Source: Pholis gunnellus
Lineage: Eukaryota; Chordata; Actinopteri; Perciformes; Pholidae
Reading direction: 5' to 3'
Assembly: GCA_910591455.2 (NCBI GenBank)
Contig: OU342821.1
Location: forward strand, 1,260,001-1,324,000
Length of the DNA stretch: 64,000 nucleotides
Shown: piece after piece, positions 1 to 12,200 of the stretch
How the letters are laid out: each line of letters begins with the position of its first letter
Position numbering within the stretch: the first letter of the stretch is position 1
Position numbers and translations under genes: made by a program
Notes under the pieces: model-generated
Seen by the model: the letters and a program-made list of their open reading frames with translations, nothing else
What the model was told of the DNA's origin: nothing
The model's database searches: none

Positions 1-129
1 ATCAACCGGTGGCTGAAGGAGCTGCACAGAGCTGCCAGGCCGTCCCACATGGGGTGGGAGGTGTTGTCCATCAGGGATGATAGCTTAGCCATCATCCTCC
101 TTCATGAGGAAGTTTGTACTTGTAGTTGA
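1..129 (-). pseudogene. non-LTR retrotransposon ORF, C-terminal fragment
   Basis: On the minus strand the leftmost bases read MMAKLSSLMDNTSHPMWDGL then AALCSSFSHRL. The SLMDNTSHPM block is a pattern I associate with the C-terminal end of fish LINE polyproteins. The fragment is cut by the window edge, and no reverse transcriptase core is visible. The clade cannot be assigned from so little sequence. Confidence 0.5.
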
Positions 130-225
130 TTAAGAAGAAACGATTCTAAAGAAGTAGTCCGGCACTGCATCCAACAGGGCCGAGTCCTGAAATCTTCATC
201 CAGAGTAAAAAAATCTGTCCCAGCC

Positions 226-228
<3 letters not shown>

Positions 229-270
<42 letters not shown>
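229..270 (+). repeat. (TG)21 microsatellite
   Basis: Uninterrupted TG dinucleotides, about 21 units. Confidence 0.98.
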
Positions 271-274
<4 letters not shown>

Positions 275-1207
275 ATGTATGAACTAGGTGTGTGGCTCAC
301 ACCCATTGCCATGACTGTAGGAGATGTGTTTGTGTGTCTGTGAGTGAGGGACTCATTAGCTTTTCCTACCGACTATGGGCTGCAAAAGTGAGATAAATGA
401 AACACATCCAACTCTCAGCCAAGTTTCATCTTATGAATTAAACAGCCGACCCTCCTCTGCTCACTCATGCAGCCCGTGGCGGACATAAATCCTTTATTGT
501 GCTCATAAATATGCCACGTTTCTGAGGTTTCTCTCGATTTTCTTAACCTTCATTACGGGATGTGATTATAAACTTTTCAACAAAAGATTATTTCCAACTC
601 GCTCTTGTTGTCTTTGATCGAGTTTTCTTGAAAACGAGGAAGGGAGGAGCGATGAAGAGCGAGAGCGAGATAAGGGAGATGAAGGTCGGGTATGGATCCT
701 AAAAAGAGAGAAACAGCAGGGGGAGCGAAGAGATTTGATGGACCTTAATGATAGCTCATGGGAAGAGGAGGGAATGACAGCAGGGAGAGAGAGCGGGCAT
801 GAGGATAGCAAGGAGAAGAAAGAGGGAGAGGCGTGGGATGTAGAGAGAAAGTAAAACACATTGGGACAAAGGCGTCTTTAGCCATGCAGAAACAAACACA
901 CAAACGCACGTCGAGATTCATAAAGAAGTCTGCTGAAACAGATTGTAAGGTCCCATGTTTACACAGAGCAGCAAAGGAACCAGACTACACATATCAGCTG
1001 GATACAAGTTCTGCTGCTGGCACAGTCTGCTTGAAAGGATTCCCCTCCAGACATATTCTGAGATATAAAAAAAGTGATATTCTTTGAATAATAATTCTGT
1101 CTGATAGGGGGCTGCTGCATTGTTTTCCCTTATTTGATAAAGCAATTTAAAAAAGTTCATTCATTTAATTCCACTTCCAAAAAATGCTGATTTCCTGGTT
1201 AGTTTAG

Positions 1208-2066
1208 TGTCACAGGAATGAATGCAAGGACTAGGACTCAATTGCAAGACCACAGGAGAGGTATAGTCAGGAAAACAGTCTTTATTTAACACAGCTGATC
1301 ACAGACAGGAAAGGCTGTGTGGAGCCCGTGGTCCGGCACAGCGTGCAGGCCGGATCGACGGTGTGGTACCCGTGGTCCGACACCGGAGGGCAGGCAGATT
1401 GACGGTGTGTGTCCCGTGGCACGACACCGGAGAACACGGGGGGATTCCCGGATCAGCAGACACCGGAGGCAGGCAGAGCGTCGGCGAGCAATCCAGTGGG
1501 GACACAAAAGAGGCTCGGGGGGTTCCCGGACCGTAGGACACCAGAGGCAGACACCGTAGGCAGGCAGAGCGTCGGCGAGAAGAACTGTTGGGACACAACA
1601 GAGGCTCGGGGGATTCCCAGACCATAGGACACCGGAGAGCAGACACCGTAGGCAGGCAGAGCGTCGGCGAGAAGAACTGTTGGGACACAACAGAGGAACG
1701 GGGGATTCCCGGACCGTAGGACACCGGAGAGCAGACGCTCGCGACAGCAGGCGATACGGGGTTGAAGCGGGTGAAAGACGGGACAAACTGACAACCCCAG
1801 ACTGCAGGACCAGGGTTCTTATAGTGGCAGGGGAAAGGATTGGTGTAATTAGAGTCTGGTGTGTCAGCCTGCGAGAGGTAATTGGCTGAGTGGCTGCAGC
1901 TGTGCACCAGTCAGGGGTGTGGCTATGGGAGTGACTGGAGGCAAAAAGGGGAAAAATCCCAGAGCACATGGCACAACACAACAAACAGGGAAATGACAGC
2001 CAGATGAGGAGATTAGATTGGGGAAAACCAGAGGTTAACCCACACGGTCCAACAGGGATCCTGACA
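1208..2066 (-). mobile_element. solo LTR with 5-bp target site duplication
   Basis: The 859-bp segment begins TGTCACAGG and ends CCTGACA, giving TGTCA/TGACA inverted termini, and is flanked by the direct repeat TTTAG (1203-1207 and 2067-2071). Read on the minus strand it has a TATA-like CTATAAGAACC at about 1813-1823 and an AATAAA signal at 1281-1286, the order expected for an LTR promoter and polyadenylation site. No internal retrotransposon region is next to it, so it is a solo LTR left by recombination between two LTRs. It contains a ~92-bp tandem repeat that produces long spurious open frames. The gypsy/copia class cannot be decided from the LTR alone. Confidence 0.85.
1425..1775 (+). repeat. 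~92-bp minisatellite inside the solo LTR
   Basis: The GCGTCGGCGAG box recurs at about 1478, 1569 and 1661, a period of 91-92 bp. The accompanying GGGACACAACAGAGG, GGGGGATTCCC and GGACACCGGAG boxes recur with it. About four units are visible, the first ones diverged. Confidence 0.85.
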
Positions 2067-2123
2067 TTTAGTGTTCTACACAGGTGACACATCTGTGCTT
2101 GTGCTGAATGGATGAAAACCTTA

Positions 2124-2820
2124 ACACATCTGGAGTTCTATAGAACACATTTAAACACCTGGAATTATATGGGGATACATAGACACATCTGTAATTCAAA
2201 ACAGATACTTAGAACCATCTGGAGTTCTTTAGACATGTATATACACATCTGGAGTTCCTTAGAAACACATATACACATCTGGAGTTCTTTAAACATACAT
2301 ATACATATCGAGAGTTCTTTAGAAATTCATATACATATCTGGAGTTCTTTACAAATAGATATACACAACTGGAGTTCTTTAGAAATACATATTCACATCT
2401 GGAATTCTAAAGAGATACATACACATCTGGAGTTCTAAAGAGCTACATACACATCTGGAATTCTAAAGAGATACATATACACATATGAAGTTCTTTAGAA
2501 ATACATATACACATCTGGAGTTCTAAAGAGATACATATACACATATGAAGTTCTTTAGAAATACATATACACATCTGGAGTTCTCAAGAGATACATATAC
2601 ACATATGAAGTTCTTTAGAAATACATATACACATCTGCATTTCTATAGAGATATGTAGACACATCTCTAGAAACATGTAAAATCATTAAAAACATCTATA
2701 TAAATACAGTGTGCACATGTGGAGTTCTGTAAACATACATATATAATATGTATACATATATCCAGAGATACAGTCTTACATGGAGTTCTGTAGAGATACA
2801 GTCTTACATGGAGTTGTAGT
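2124..2820 (+). repeat. AT-rich ~30-33-bp minisatellite
   Basis: About sixteen units contain ACACATCTGGAGTTCTTTAG or close variants followed by AATACATATAC. Units after 2400 alternate between GGAGTTCTAAAG and GAAGTTCTTTAG types, so a higher-order period of about 60 bp is also present. The array decays after about 2670. Confidence 0.9.
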
Positions 2821-2906
2821 GTGACAGTCAGGAGTTGATAAGCTGAGACCCTGAGGGCTGAGACAGAAACTAAACCCATTACTGTTCTGACAAGGTCATC
2901 AACAGT

Positions 2907-2907
<1 letters not shown>

Positions 2908-2949
<42 letters not shown>
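2908..2949 (+). repeat. (AC)21 microsatellite
   Basis: Uninterrupted AC dinucleotides. Confidence 0.98.
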
Positions 2950-2953
<4 letters not shown>

Positions 2954-3171
2954 TGTCTGTCTTGTCATGCCGGGACAAGCTGAATTCTCCGTCACTTTAT
3001 GGTGGCAGGCTGCAGGAGAGTTTTTTACGAGAGCTTTAAAAAACGTCTCGTTAACGGTGGGATCCTCGTTAATATACTGCCTCGTCCCTCGCCCTGCCGC
3101 CCACACACTGCAGAGACAGAACTGATCCTCAACCTACCGCCACGCCGCCATTTAATCAAGGACTGGAGGAC

Positions 3172-3530
3172 CGCAGAGAGGGAGAAGGAGGGAGACAGGG
3201 GGAGATAGGGGGGAGGTGGGATAAGAGCAATATGAAAGGATGCAGGGAGAGAGAAAAGAGGAAGCGAGGCAGAGAGGAGGTGTGCGGCATATGTAATGGA
3301 AGAAAAAGGAAGGGAATGAAAGAGGAATGAAGGAAAGACAGAGGGCGGGATGGAAGGAGAGGACAGGATTGAGGTAGTAGCAGGAAAAAAGAGAGGTATG
3401 CAGGACGGGAGGGAAAAAGAAAAGTGCAGAAAAATTTGGAAATGATGAAGAAAAGCGAGCAGACAAAGGAGGGATGGAAAGAAAAAGGAAATAAGGGATG
3501 GAGGGAGGAGAGAGTAGAGGGAGGAGTGCC
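3172..3530 (+). repeat. polypurine (GA-rich) tract
   Basis: About 360 bases are overwhelmingly A and G on the + strand, with GGGAGA, GGAAAG and GAGAGG words but no fixed period. Its complement yields long pyrimidine-derived open frames rich in Ser, Phe and Leu that are not genes. Confidence 0.85.
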
Positions 3531-4966
3531 GTCCTTATCAGTATTCTGTCCTGACCAGAGCTTTATTGTGATGCTGGACGACCAGTTTAACCACGACATC
3601 GCCTGCTGCAGCTCGCCCCGCAGCTCCAAACACCTCTTTCATCAATCTCTCCCTCTCGCTCTCTATGTTGGCCTGCAGCTGTACATCTCTCTTCAGCAGC
3701 AGCACATTAGATGTCAGTGTTGATTTTCTCAGTGGTCTCGTTTAGACTGCAGACACAACAGGACGAGCCTCCTTCATCTCCCAGGAACAATGTCACCTTC
3801 ACCTGAACTCACACAGAGAGTCAAGAGCTCGATAAGTTTGACTTTCGCGCTGTATAAATCGAGAAATCGGAGTAAAAAGTAGAGACCATGTTGCGCCACA
3901 TTGGGCCACACTCCCTATCCCTCTACATCCAACGCCCGCTCGGACCACGCCCATCTTTAAACTCGACCTTCATTTAATCTCAAAACATCTGTGAAGTTTC
4001 ATGACGGCATCTTTGCAAAGTCGAAAATGGCAGTAAACGCTTCTATTTTCACACGAGTTATGTTAGAAACGGCGCTTTTTACGGCGTAAAATTGTGAATT
4101 ACACAGTATTCAGAGAATGATATAGTAAAACTAGAAAATGCATTTCCTGCTGAAAATGCATTGGAATGCTGAAAGCTGAAATGAATTGCAAAAACATTGC
4201 TGAAAATAGATATCCAATTAAGAAAAATTGCAAAAACCTTAATAATTCAAAAAGTTTAAAGATTGCAAATATGAAAAGTCAGCATCACCCCTCTCCTGAA
4301 AGAGCTGAACATTTTAATATTTGAACGGTTTCTGTGGTTTAAAAAATGTCAGTACTAGTGATATTTGTTATAGTAGTAGTTGAAAGCTGAAATGAATTGC
4401 AGAAACATTTCTGAAAATAGATATCCAATTCAAAAAAAGAATTGCAAAAAGCTTAATAATTCAAAAAGTTTAAAGATTACAAATTGCTGAAAATTTAGAA
4501 ATGGGAGACTACCTGTCTGAAAAATGTTGTAGCCTGAAAGCATTTAAACTGCACTGCTGAAAACCCTTCTAGTTGAAATGTTTAACTATGGCATCTGTAG
4601 CTGAAAGTATGAGGAAGAAGAAGGCTTTGAAAGTTGAAGAAGTTTAAGAGGATTTGAAGATTTTCTCCATAGATATCCAATTAAAAAAAGATTGCAAAAA
4701 GCTGAATAATTCAAAGTTTAAAGCTTACAAATATGACTCATATCACTCCTCTCCTGAAAGAGCTGAACATTTTAATATTTGAATGGTTTCTGTGGCTTAA
4801 AAAATGTCAGCAGTAGCGATATTTGTTGCAGTAGTAGTTGAAGTTGTAGTTGTAGTAGAAGTATTATAAGTAGTAGAAGTATTAGTAGCGTTAGAATAAG
4901 TGTGTGGGTGGGGGGGTCCTCTAAAAGTATCCAAGACCTGAATGACTGAATGAGAGACACAGAGAG

Positions 4967-4984
4967 AGAGAGAGAGAGAGAGAG
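4967..4984 (+). repeat. (GA)n tract inside copy A
   Basis: AGAGAGAG run in the Helitron-like element, short. Confidence 0.85.
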
Positions 4985-5110
4985 AAGTGTATGTGCGCGT
5001 GTGTCTGTGAGTCTGTGTGTTTATCAACATTGCTGATTACCTTAATCACGAACACCTGTGTGCCAGCAGCCTGTTCATGGAGAACAGAGAAATGTACTGA
5101 CTGAGTGAGT

Positions 5111-5119
5111 GAGACAGGC

Positions 5120-5154
<35 letters not shown>
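5111..5154 (+). repeat. (GACA)n microsatellite
   Basis: About ten GACA/CAGA units; a second short block follows at 5190-5208. They correspond in reverse to the CTGTCTGTCTGC units expanded at 38385-39105. Confidence 0.95.
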
Positions 5155-5155
<1 letters not shown>

Positions 5156-7470
5156 TCAGACCGTTAGATGGACTGAGTGAGTGAGTGAGACAGACAGACA
5201 GACAGACAGGAGGTCTAAAAATGCCTTTGACTGAATATCTCCAAGTCGTGTGTGTGTGTAGAGAGAGAGCGTGCGTGCGTGTAACTGGTTGCCATGGTGA
5301 GGACGCACCTGGTGTTTATAAACATCCCTAATTAGAAACACCTGTGTGCCAGCAGCCTGTTCATGGAGAACAGACAGGGAAACACCTCTCAAACAAATCC
5401 TCAAAAACCCCATAACCGTAGCTCCTATTGCTCCGATATCAATACATGAGCGGAAGGATGAGTTGAACAACAGATCCTGTGAAATTTGTGTCTGTAGTGT
5501 AAAAAATGTGGCTAACCTGGCGATGTAGAAATGGGGTACCGAGTTCTGTGGAAGATGTTTTTGCGGCAAGATTTAACATTGAGCTCTATGGAGCAGAAAG
5601 TTGGTTTTTCCTCTCAATTAAGTGATTTTCTGCCAATGTGTAAATCTGTGGGATTCAACAATCACTTTTTAACGAGAAGACAGGATTAGCTACTGTATGA
5701 ACTAAAAAATATATATGAAGAGTGAAAATTGTGGAGTCGAAGGCAAAAGACAAATATTTTTTTCACAAGAATCTGAAGCTGCTCTTCACTCTAGCGGTGA
5801 CATCACGCACTCTAAGCTGCGCAATACACACCCATTATAAGGGCAGAAAAGGACTGAAAAACTCATAAAAGTTAAAATGGGACAGTTCAAAAATTATAAA
5901 AGATATCAAAAAGATTATAACATACAATAATAGCTTAAGATTTTCTCAGTATTTTAAAGTTGAAATGGTGTCTGTAGCTGAAAGTATGAGGAAGTAGAAG
6001 GATTTGAAATTTGAAGAATTATTTGAAGTATTTGAAAATATTCTCCATAGAAACCCATTAAAAAAAAAATGTGCAAAAAGCTTAATAATTCAAAAAGTTT
6101 AAATATTAGAAATATGAAGAGACATAGCACTCGTCTCCTGAAAGAGCTGAACATTTTGATATTTGAACGGTTTCTGTAGCTTAAAATATGAAGGAGCCTT
6201 AGCGTGTCAAAAAACGTACGGAAGAAATATAAACGGAAGAATAAAGAAAACAGGATAACAATACTTGGAATGCTTAAAAGCATTCCAACAAATAGAAGGA
6301 GGGGCTCATTACCATTAGAAAAAACGCAGTAAAAAAAGCGTTTTTGACTGTTTTTATACGGTGTAAAAAGCAGCGTTCTAAAGTCCCTAAGAAGAGCGAC
6401 GCTCCTAACAAACTGTGTGAATATAGAGCTGTTTAGGGCACTTTCCATAATCACGGTGACTAAAATCCGTCCAGACAGAGACAGAAATACAAACACCTGG
6501 CAAAGTGTTCAGAACCTCCTCTGTTGTCAGATGATCAAACAGGTTGGAAGCCAATCATTTAAATCTAAAGTTTAAGTTAAGTTTTCTAAAACCACCTCTG
6601 AAATGTTATTTACGTAATTTATGCTGTTCACAAATGCATTTTTGGATTAAAAAATACCAACGAATTTGAACAAATGTAAAATAATTTTACTAATAACTAA
6701 AACCCACTTCAACAAATGTCAATATTCTTCCAACTTGTCAAAAAAGGTGAAAATCATACAAATATCTTTTTTACATAATTATTTACAGGTTGGTAAATGT
6801 GTATCACCTGATACGTGCGGATCACATTTGTGTGGAGTTTTGAGACTCCAGGTAGCTTCCGATCCACAAATGTGCGTTGTATTTAAGTGCTGTTGGACGA
6901 CTCCGGTGTGAGGCTTTTCGGTGGGATTTTAAAGCGGGAAACCATAACTCAAGAGTCATTAAACAATACTTATTCCTTAAGCAGGAAGCCGGTCTGTAAA
7001 CTGTAATGTTTTGCGTGGTTTAGTCTGACTGCTCATGTTTCTTACTTTACTGATGTCACCAGCTTTTAACTTGGCTCTGTAGCTAGTTAGCTATGTAGAA
7101 AAGACGTCCCCACTATTAGTCCGGCCTACTGAACCCTGATTGTCTGTGGAAAGGCGTCAATGAGCTGGACCTGTTTGAACAGATATAATATCAGCAAGAT
7201 GTCTTTAACCAGGCGAGTCTTTGACTACAGGTCGGGCCTTTTTAACGGTAAACTAGTCTGTTGGTTACTACATGGATTAACCAGAAGAACTACCGGTCAG
7301 TGGTTCGGTCGAGTTTGAACCCTCATGGTAACCAAAAGAGAGCCCATTTGTACCTGCAGCACCACTTTGGCCTGTCAAAAGTCTAGATGTAGGAGGATCT
7401 GAGGGCTGATGTTGAAGCCTGAAGGAGCTGAGCAAATATCTGCTGTTAGAAATGATTTACACTCCTACAA

Positions 7471-7472
<2 letters not shown>

Positions 7473-7561
<89 letters not shown>

Positions 7562-7595
7562 GTGTGTGTGTGTGTGTGTGCGTGTGTGTGTGTGT
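7473..7595 (+). repeat. long (TG)n microsatellite
   Basis: An uninterrupted TG run covers 7473-7559 (about 43 units), then an AGG interruption and a further TG block to 7595 with one CG change. Confidence 0.98.
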
Positions 7596-9049
7596 TGCAC
7601 TGAGATAAAAATAGATGTTATATTCAGAAACCAGTTAAAGACGGACAGGCAGGGATCAGCTTCTGGTCTTTTTTAAAACTGGAGCATCATTAAAAAAAGA
7701 AGAAAAAAAAGTTTCAGATGTATTTCTATTATTTTTACTTCATATTTTATATTTTATTATTCATTTTTAGTTTTGATTATAATATTTTATGATTAGTATT
7801 TTTGTTATTTACAGTAGTTTTAGTAGCAAGCATATGTATTAAATTATTTTTTCATTTCAGCCTTTCGACCCTTTTTTTTGTTGCTACAAGCGATGCATCA
7901 ATCAGTAACAAACCTCACAGAGATCTTCCTGCATTAAAAATCATCACCTCCAGCTTCCCTGCAGGTTTTTTTTACTCTAAAAATACAGTCGGTTGAAATT
8001 CATGACAGTGACTTTGCCGTGAACCAGGAAACAACGTTGCCAAGTTCAACTGGTGTGTGTTTATATCTTTACCTCTCCTCATTCCAGCTCTCTAGCGTCT
8101 GTCTCCTGTCCTGCTGCCTTCAAGTGCTCCTTTAGCCTCAAGTTGCTGATTCAGAAGTCACGTTTATGAACCCCATGAGGTGTTTAGGTGCTGCGAGTCG
8201 GAAACCGTAATTTATTTCAAATTGTATCGCTTTTTTAAAGTGATTCACATTAGAGTTAAACTGCATGTTCGAGTACTCGATAATTAGATTCACAAAGGTT
8301 TTGTAAGATATGCTCATATTTACGGCATTTCTAAAGGTACATGAAGGCAGCATCCGTATTCTGATTGGTTGGAGACACAGATCCACGCAGACGGGTTTCA
8401 TATGTTCAAATACACAGTGTCAGTGTAGCTCAAATTGTGGTGGTTTTATTTTTCTAGGATTGAAGTATTTTTTTAATCCAAAATGTAAAGTAAGCGATAG
8501 TTGATTTCACATGTGAAACACGTTACACATGTGATTCACATACATGTTGAAGGGCTCTGCTCGACTCCTCAGAGCAATAATAATTGAACTAAAACATGTC
8601 CAGGTTTCTGACACTTTCAGGTGTTGTGTTCCAGCTCGTAACAGTGTTTCGTCCTTTGCCCCTCTGTGGATCTGAGGCTCCACTTCCTGTTTAAAGTAAC
8701 GCCTTTCACTTTCTTACCCTTTGTCTTTTTCTCTCCTCTTCCCTCTCCTGTTTTTCACTTCCTCAACCATCCACTCCTCATTTCCTTCTTCCCTCCTCTC
8801 AAACCAACATGGCTGCTTGCTGAATTCTAAACCTGCATGTAATCTCTTGTATTTATTATGTTGTTGTTTTGTTTTTTATCACCTGTGTGTATATGGACAC
8901 ATAACAAACCTATATTAATCTGAATATATGCTTGTGTCACACTCGTTTGCATATATAAATATTCATTATCACACATTCATTACACTGAATGATTTCATTA
9001 ATTATCCCCAAACAACCTGGTTACCGTTAACAACCCCACCCCACCCCAG

Positions 9050-9288
9050 ACCCCATAGACCCATCTGAGGATGACCTCTTCCACCTCTTTGATAAATACC
9101 CCACTCCCATGCCAGACACCAGCACTCCCATGATCCCCCCGGTGGGGGTCCAAGCCGTGGCTCTGTCCTCGGACTCGGTCCGCGTCTCCTGGGCCGACAA
9201 CTCCATGACCAAAAACCAGAAGGCGTCTGAAGTCCGGTACTACTCCGTCAAGTGGAAGACCAGCTACTCCACCAGTGGAAAGTACAAG
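9050..9288 (+). CDS. neo1: neo1 exon: inter-domain linker and first half of FNIII 5
   Basis: The exon encodes an acidic linker (DPIDPSEDDLFHLFDKYP) and then the start of fibronectin type III domain 5 (MIPPVGVQAVALSSDSVRVS, the WADN motif, and YYSVKWKTSY). FNIII 5 and 6 form the membrane-proximal RGM-binding unit of neogenin. The acceptor follows a C-rich tract ending in CAG at 9047-9049, and the donor is AAG|GTGAAC at 9289. The exon opens with two bases of a split codon (phase 1) and ends in phase 0. A second in-frame AG at 9057-9058 would shorten the product by three residues. The longer form is preferred because human neogenin has a comparable DPSDP stretch here. Confidence 0.95.
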
Positions 9289-12200
9289 GTGAACACAGAC
9301 AGTCAATCCATGATGTTAATGTGCAGCTGTACATCACTTCTGAGGTTAGTATAATCTCCTCCTAAGATGTGGACATGACTTGGGGATGAGATGGACTCGA
9401 GTCATGGATCTGGTGACTTTAGACTAGACTTGACAAAACCGCAAAAGACTTGAGGAAAACTGTTGATTTGGGACTTGACTTCACTTAGACTTTTGACTTG
9501 GAATGACTTAATATTCTCAAACCTACTTCCTGCCTCAATTTAAGACTTGGGACTTAAGTGTCTTAACTTGAGACTTGAGGTGGGACTAACCTGTCTTGAC
9601 TTGAGATTTGAAGTGGGACTAACCTGTCTTGACTTGAGACTTGAAGTGGGACTAACCTGTTTCTGCTTGAAACTTGACTTGTGACCTACTTGTTTTGACT
9701 CAAGGCTTGATTTAAGACGTACCTGTCATGACTTTAGACTTTACTGTGGACTTAGTTGTCTTGACTTTAGACTTGAAGTGGGGCTTACCAGTCATGACCT
9801 GGGGCTTAACTTAGGACTCATTTGTCTCTGATTGAGACTTGAAGTGAAACTTACCTGTCTTAACTTGAGACTTGACTTGGAACTTAGCTGTCTCTACTTG
9901 ATAACCTGTAAAATAATGACTTGTTAGGGATTTATCAATTGGACTTGTCATTGAACTTACCGGTCATTACTGGACCTTTGCCATTACCTGTCAGATAGAA
10001 CTTTTTTTGAATTATACATAGTTTTAGGCCTGGAATTGATTTGGGACTTTCTTTAACTTGTGACTTGACTCGGACCTCATAAGATGTGAGAACAAGTCCC
10101 ACCTCTGCTCTCTTACAAGCTCAATCCTTTTTTTTTGTCTGCGACGGAATGAATAAGATGTTGCATTCATGTTTATTATGCCTTCCTATCTATGTTTCAA
10201 GTACACCTTATTAATACTCCTTCTGAACAAGAAGTGTTATCACAGCAAATGATTATCATCTGAGGGATAAAATGTCAAACCTGCCACCACCAGCGCTGCC
10301 TGAACTCAATTAAAGCAGGTGCCCTCTCCCTTGCAGCTATATCACAAGTGGCTCTCCAGGAAGACTAAATAGAGCGCAGCTACTGTAAACATTTATCACA
10401 GCGTAAAAAGACCAGAGTTACAGCGATCTGAGCATAAAACAGACTGGAGTAAAATTAAACTGTGTTTGTTTGTTTTATGTCCGTTTCAGAAGCTTTTATT
10501 GATCAAGACATCTCTTAGGAAATTATTCTCAGCTGACAGAAAGAGTTAAGATTGTTTGGCTGTACGGTACCGAAACAAAACCTGGAATCTTGGATTTGGA
10601 TTTGTTCTTAAAGCAAGACAAAATCCTTCACTGATCTCGTCATGTTCTCCTGTTCACCTGTTGAGACTTCTTTTCTTCTCTGAACTTGTGGAAAACTTCA
10701 AAAACACTGTAAATAGGAAATCTATACAAGGGCAGACAGTCTGCTCACCTTAATAAAGTGCAGCTGGGGACAGGCAGAGAGAGAGTCTGTCGTTATTATT
10801 TTTATAAATAAGACATTTTCTTGGTGCCACAAGGACAAGAAGATGTCTGGTCTTGAAGTGAAAACTAAAAAGAGTACATGCAGCTGCTGGGGTATTTTAA
10901 TATACACTGATGTTGAAGTCTTAGATAGAAGTAATGTTTAAAGTACAAACACAAGGACGGACTGTCTCCACAACAGACATGAAATAAGATGCTCGGAGGA
11001 GGAACGCACTCTCAACTTTTTATGAGTGGCATTATTCAACTCATTATGTCTTGAATACATCTTTCTTAAAGACAGCATATCTCTATGGTTTCTTCTATAT
11101 ATTAAATTGTAACCGTAGCTTTAGTCTTTTGTCATGAAAACAAACAAACAATCTTTTTCTTTTCCTTTTGTGCATGTTTTGTTTGTTGTTGAGCCTTATC
11201 AAGGGATCATTTATATCTATTTGTCTGTCTGTCTGTATGTCTCCATTTTTATTCTAAAACCATCTAAATTCTACAACTCTATTGTGTGTCCAGTCTGCAG
11301 ACACCACGGCGCTCAGCCACACCGTCACCGGCCTCAAACCAAACACCATGTACGAGTTTGCTGTCATGGTAACCAAAGGCCGCAAGTCCAGCACTTGGAG
11401 TATGACGGCGCACGCCACGACGTACGAAGCAGGTAGGTCTCTAAGACACACGCTTGTGTTTCTAGTTATGTCCTTGTGAGGACACAATTGGCATAACACA
11501 AGCCCAAAACCATAAGGCCTAATATTATTTAAAAAATTGCTTTTTTTAAGAAGATTCTTTTATCATTGGAGGAGTTTTATTTTAAATGCTACTTGTACTT
11601 GTCCACTACAAACTACATCCTTGGGCTGTATTCCGACCGTATCTTAACCTAACCTACACTTAATTCTAACCTTCTTCAAAACCCAAGTCTTAACCCTTAA
11701 ACATCCATTGGGGTGCTTTATCATTTCACCATATAGTGTTCCCTTCAGTTGTCACATATTGTCATACACGACTTCAGTCCGTTTTTAGGGTGTGCCAGCA
11801 GAGATCTTAAGGTGTTGAACGGTTTGTGGAAGATCCTGAGAACGACTGAGATGATTTGCATTGATTTATACAACTAAGCATTTTCCATAGCAACTGAGCA
11901 ACCTCCACATGCTGAGGTAGACATTTAGGAAACATCAAGGAAATACAAATATATTGCATCTGTTTATACAGTTTCATATTTGGAGTTAAAGGTTCTGTTT
12001 GACAAAGTTGTCAAGAATGCGAGCAGCAACAAGAGTTCTGCTGTAGAACCTGTCCACCCTAACAGAGTAAATGATGGTCCATTTAGAGTCAAACAGACTA
12101 AAAAGCAGAGTATGCTTTAGGGCGGGCTGACTTTGATTGACAGTTTGCTGCTGTTTCCACAGTCGTTTACTGAGGAAGACTCCTGCGCATTCCAAAAAGG

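Larger units (their letters stand above)
4131..6291 (-). mobile_element. Helitron2/Helentron-like non-autonomous element, copy A
   Basis: Read on the minus strand, the element starts TTGTTGGAATGCTTTTAAGC (a terminal palindrome, 6265-6291) and ends GCATTTTCTAG at 4131-4141, followed by T. Just before the 3' end is the stem-loop GCATTT...AAATGC. Next to it lies a near inverted copy of the 5' end (ATTGGAATGCT at 4160-4170, one mismatch to GTTGGAATGCT). An asymmetric inverted repeat plus a 3' hairpin and CTAG is the layout known for Helitron2/Helentron elements. The body shows internal repeats (CTCCTGAAAGAGCTGAACAT at about 4294, 4753 and 6138) and a GACA tract. No Rep/helicase coding is visible. 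Confidence 0.65.
1..9049 (+). other. neo1 intron (partial) upstream of the FNIII 5 exon
   Basis: There is no exon. It contains the LINE fragment, a TG repeat, a solo LTR, a ~32-bp minisatellite, a purine-rich tract, one Helitron-like element and a long TG repeat, each listed separately. About 270-1200, 3530-4130, 6300-7470 and 7600-9040 show no gene and no repeat that I can name. Open frames in these parts are short and have no recognisable protein content. Confidence 0.85.

Noticed and set aside
1286..2092. 268-residue minus-strand open frame
   Set aside because: It lies inside the solo LTR and its 92-bp repeat; the protein is Cys/Pro/Arg repetition with no domain.
3152..3629. Long minus-strand frames over the purine tract
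   Set aside because: Composition-driven Ser/Phe/Leu/Pro frames complementary to the GA-rich tract.
5954..6496. 180-residue minus-strand open frame
   Set aside because: AT-rich Phe/Leu/Ile/Ser frame covering the Helitron-like element end and flank; no helicase or Rep motif.
6831..6880. CACATTTGTG/CACAAATGTG inverted words
   Set aside because: Short arms with a loose spacer; not clearly more than chance.
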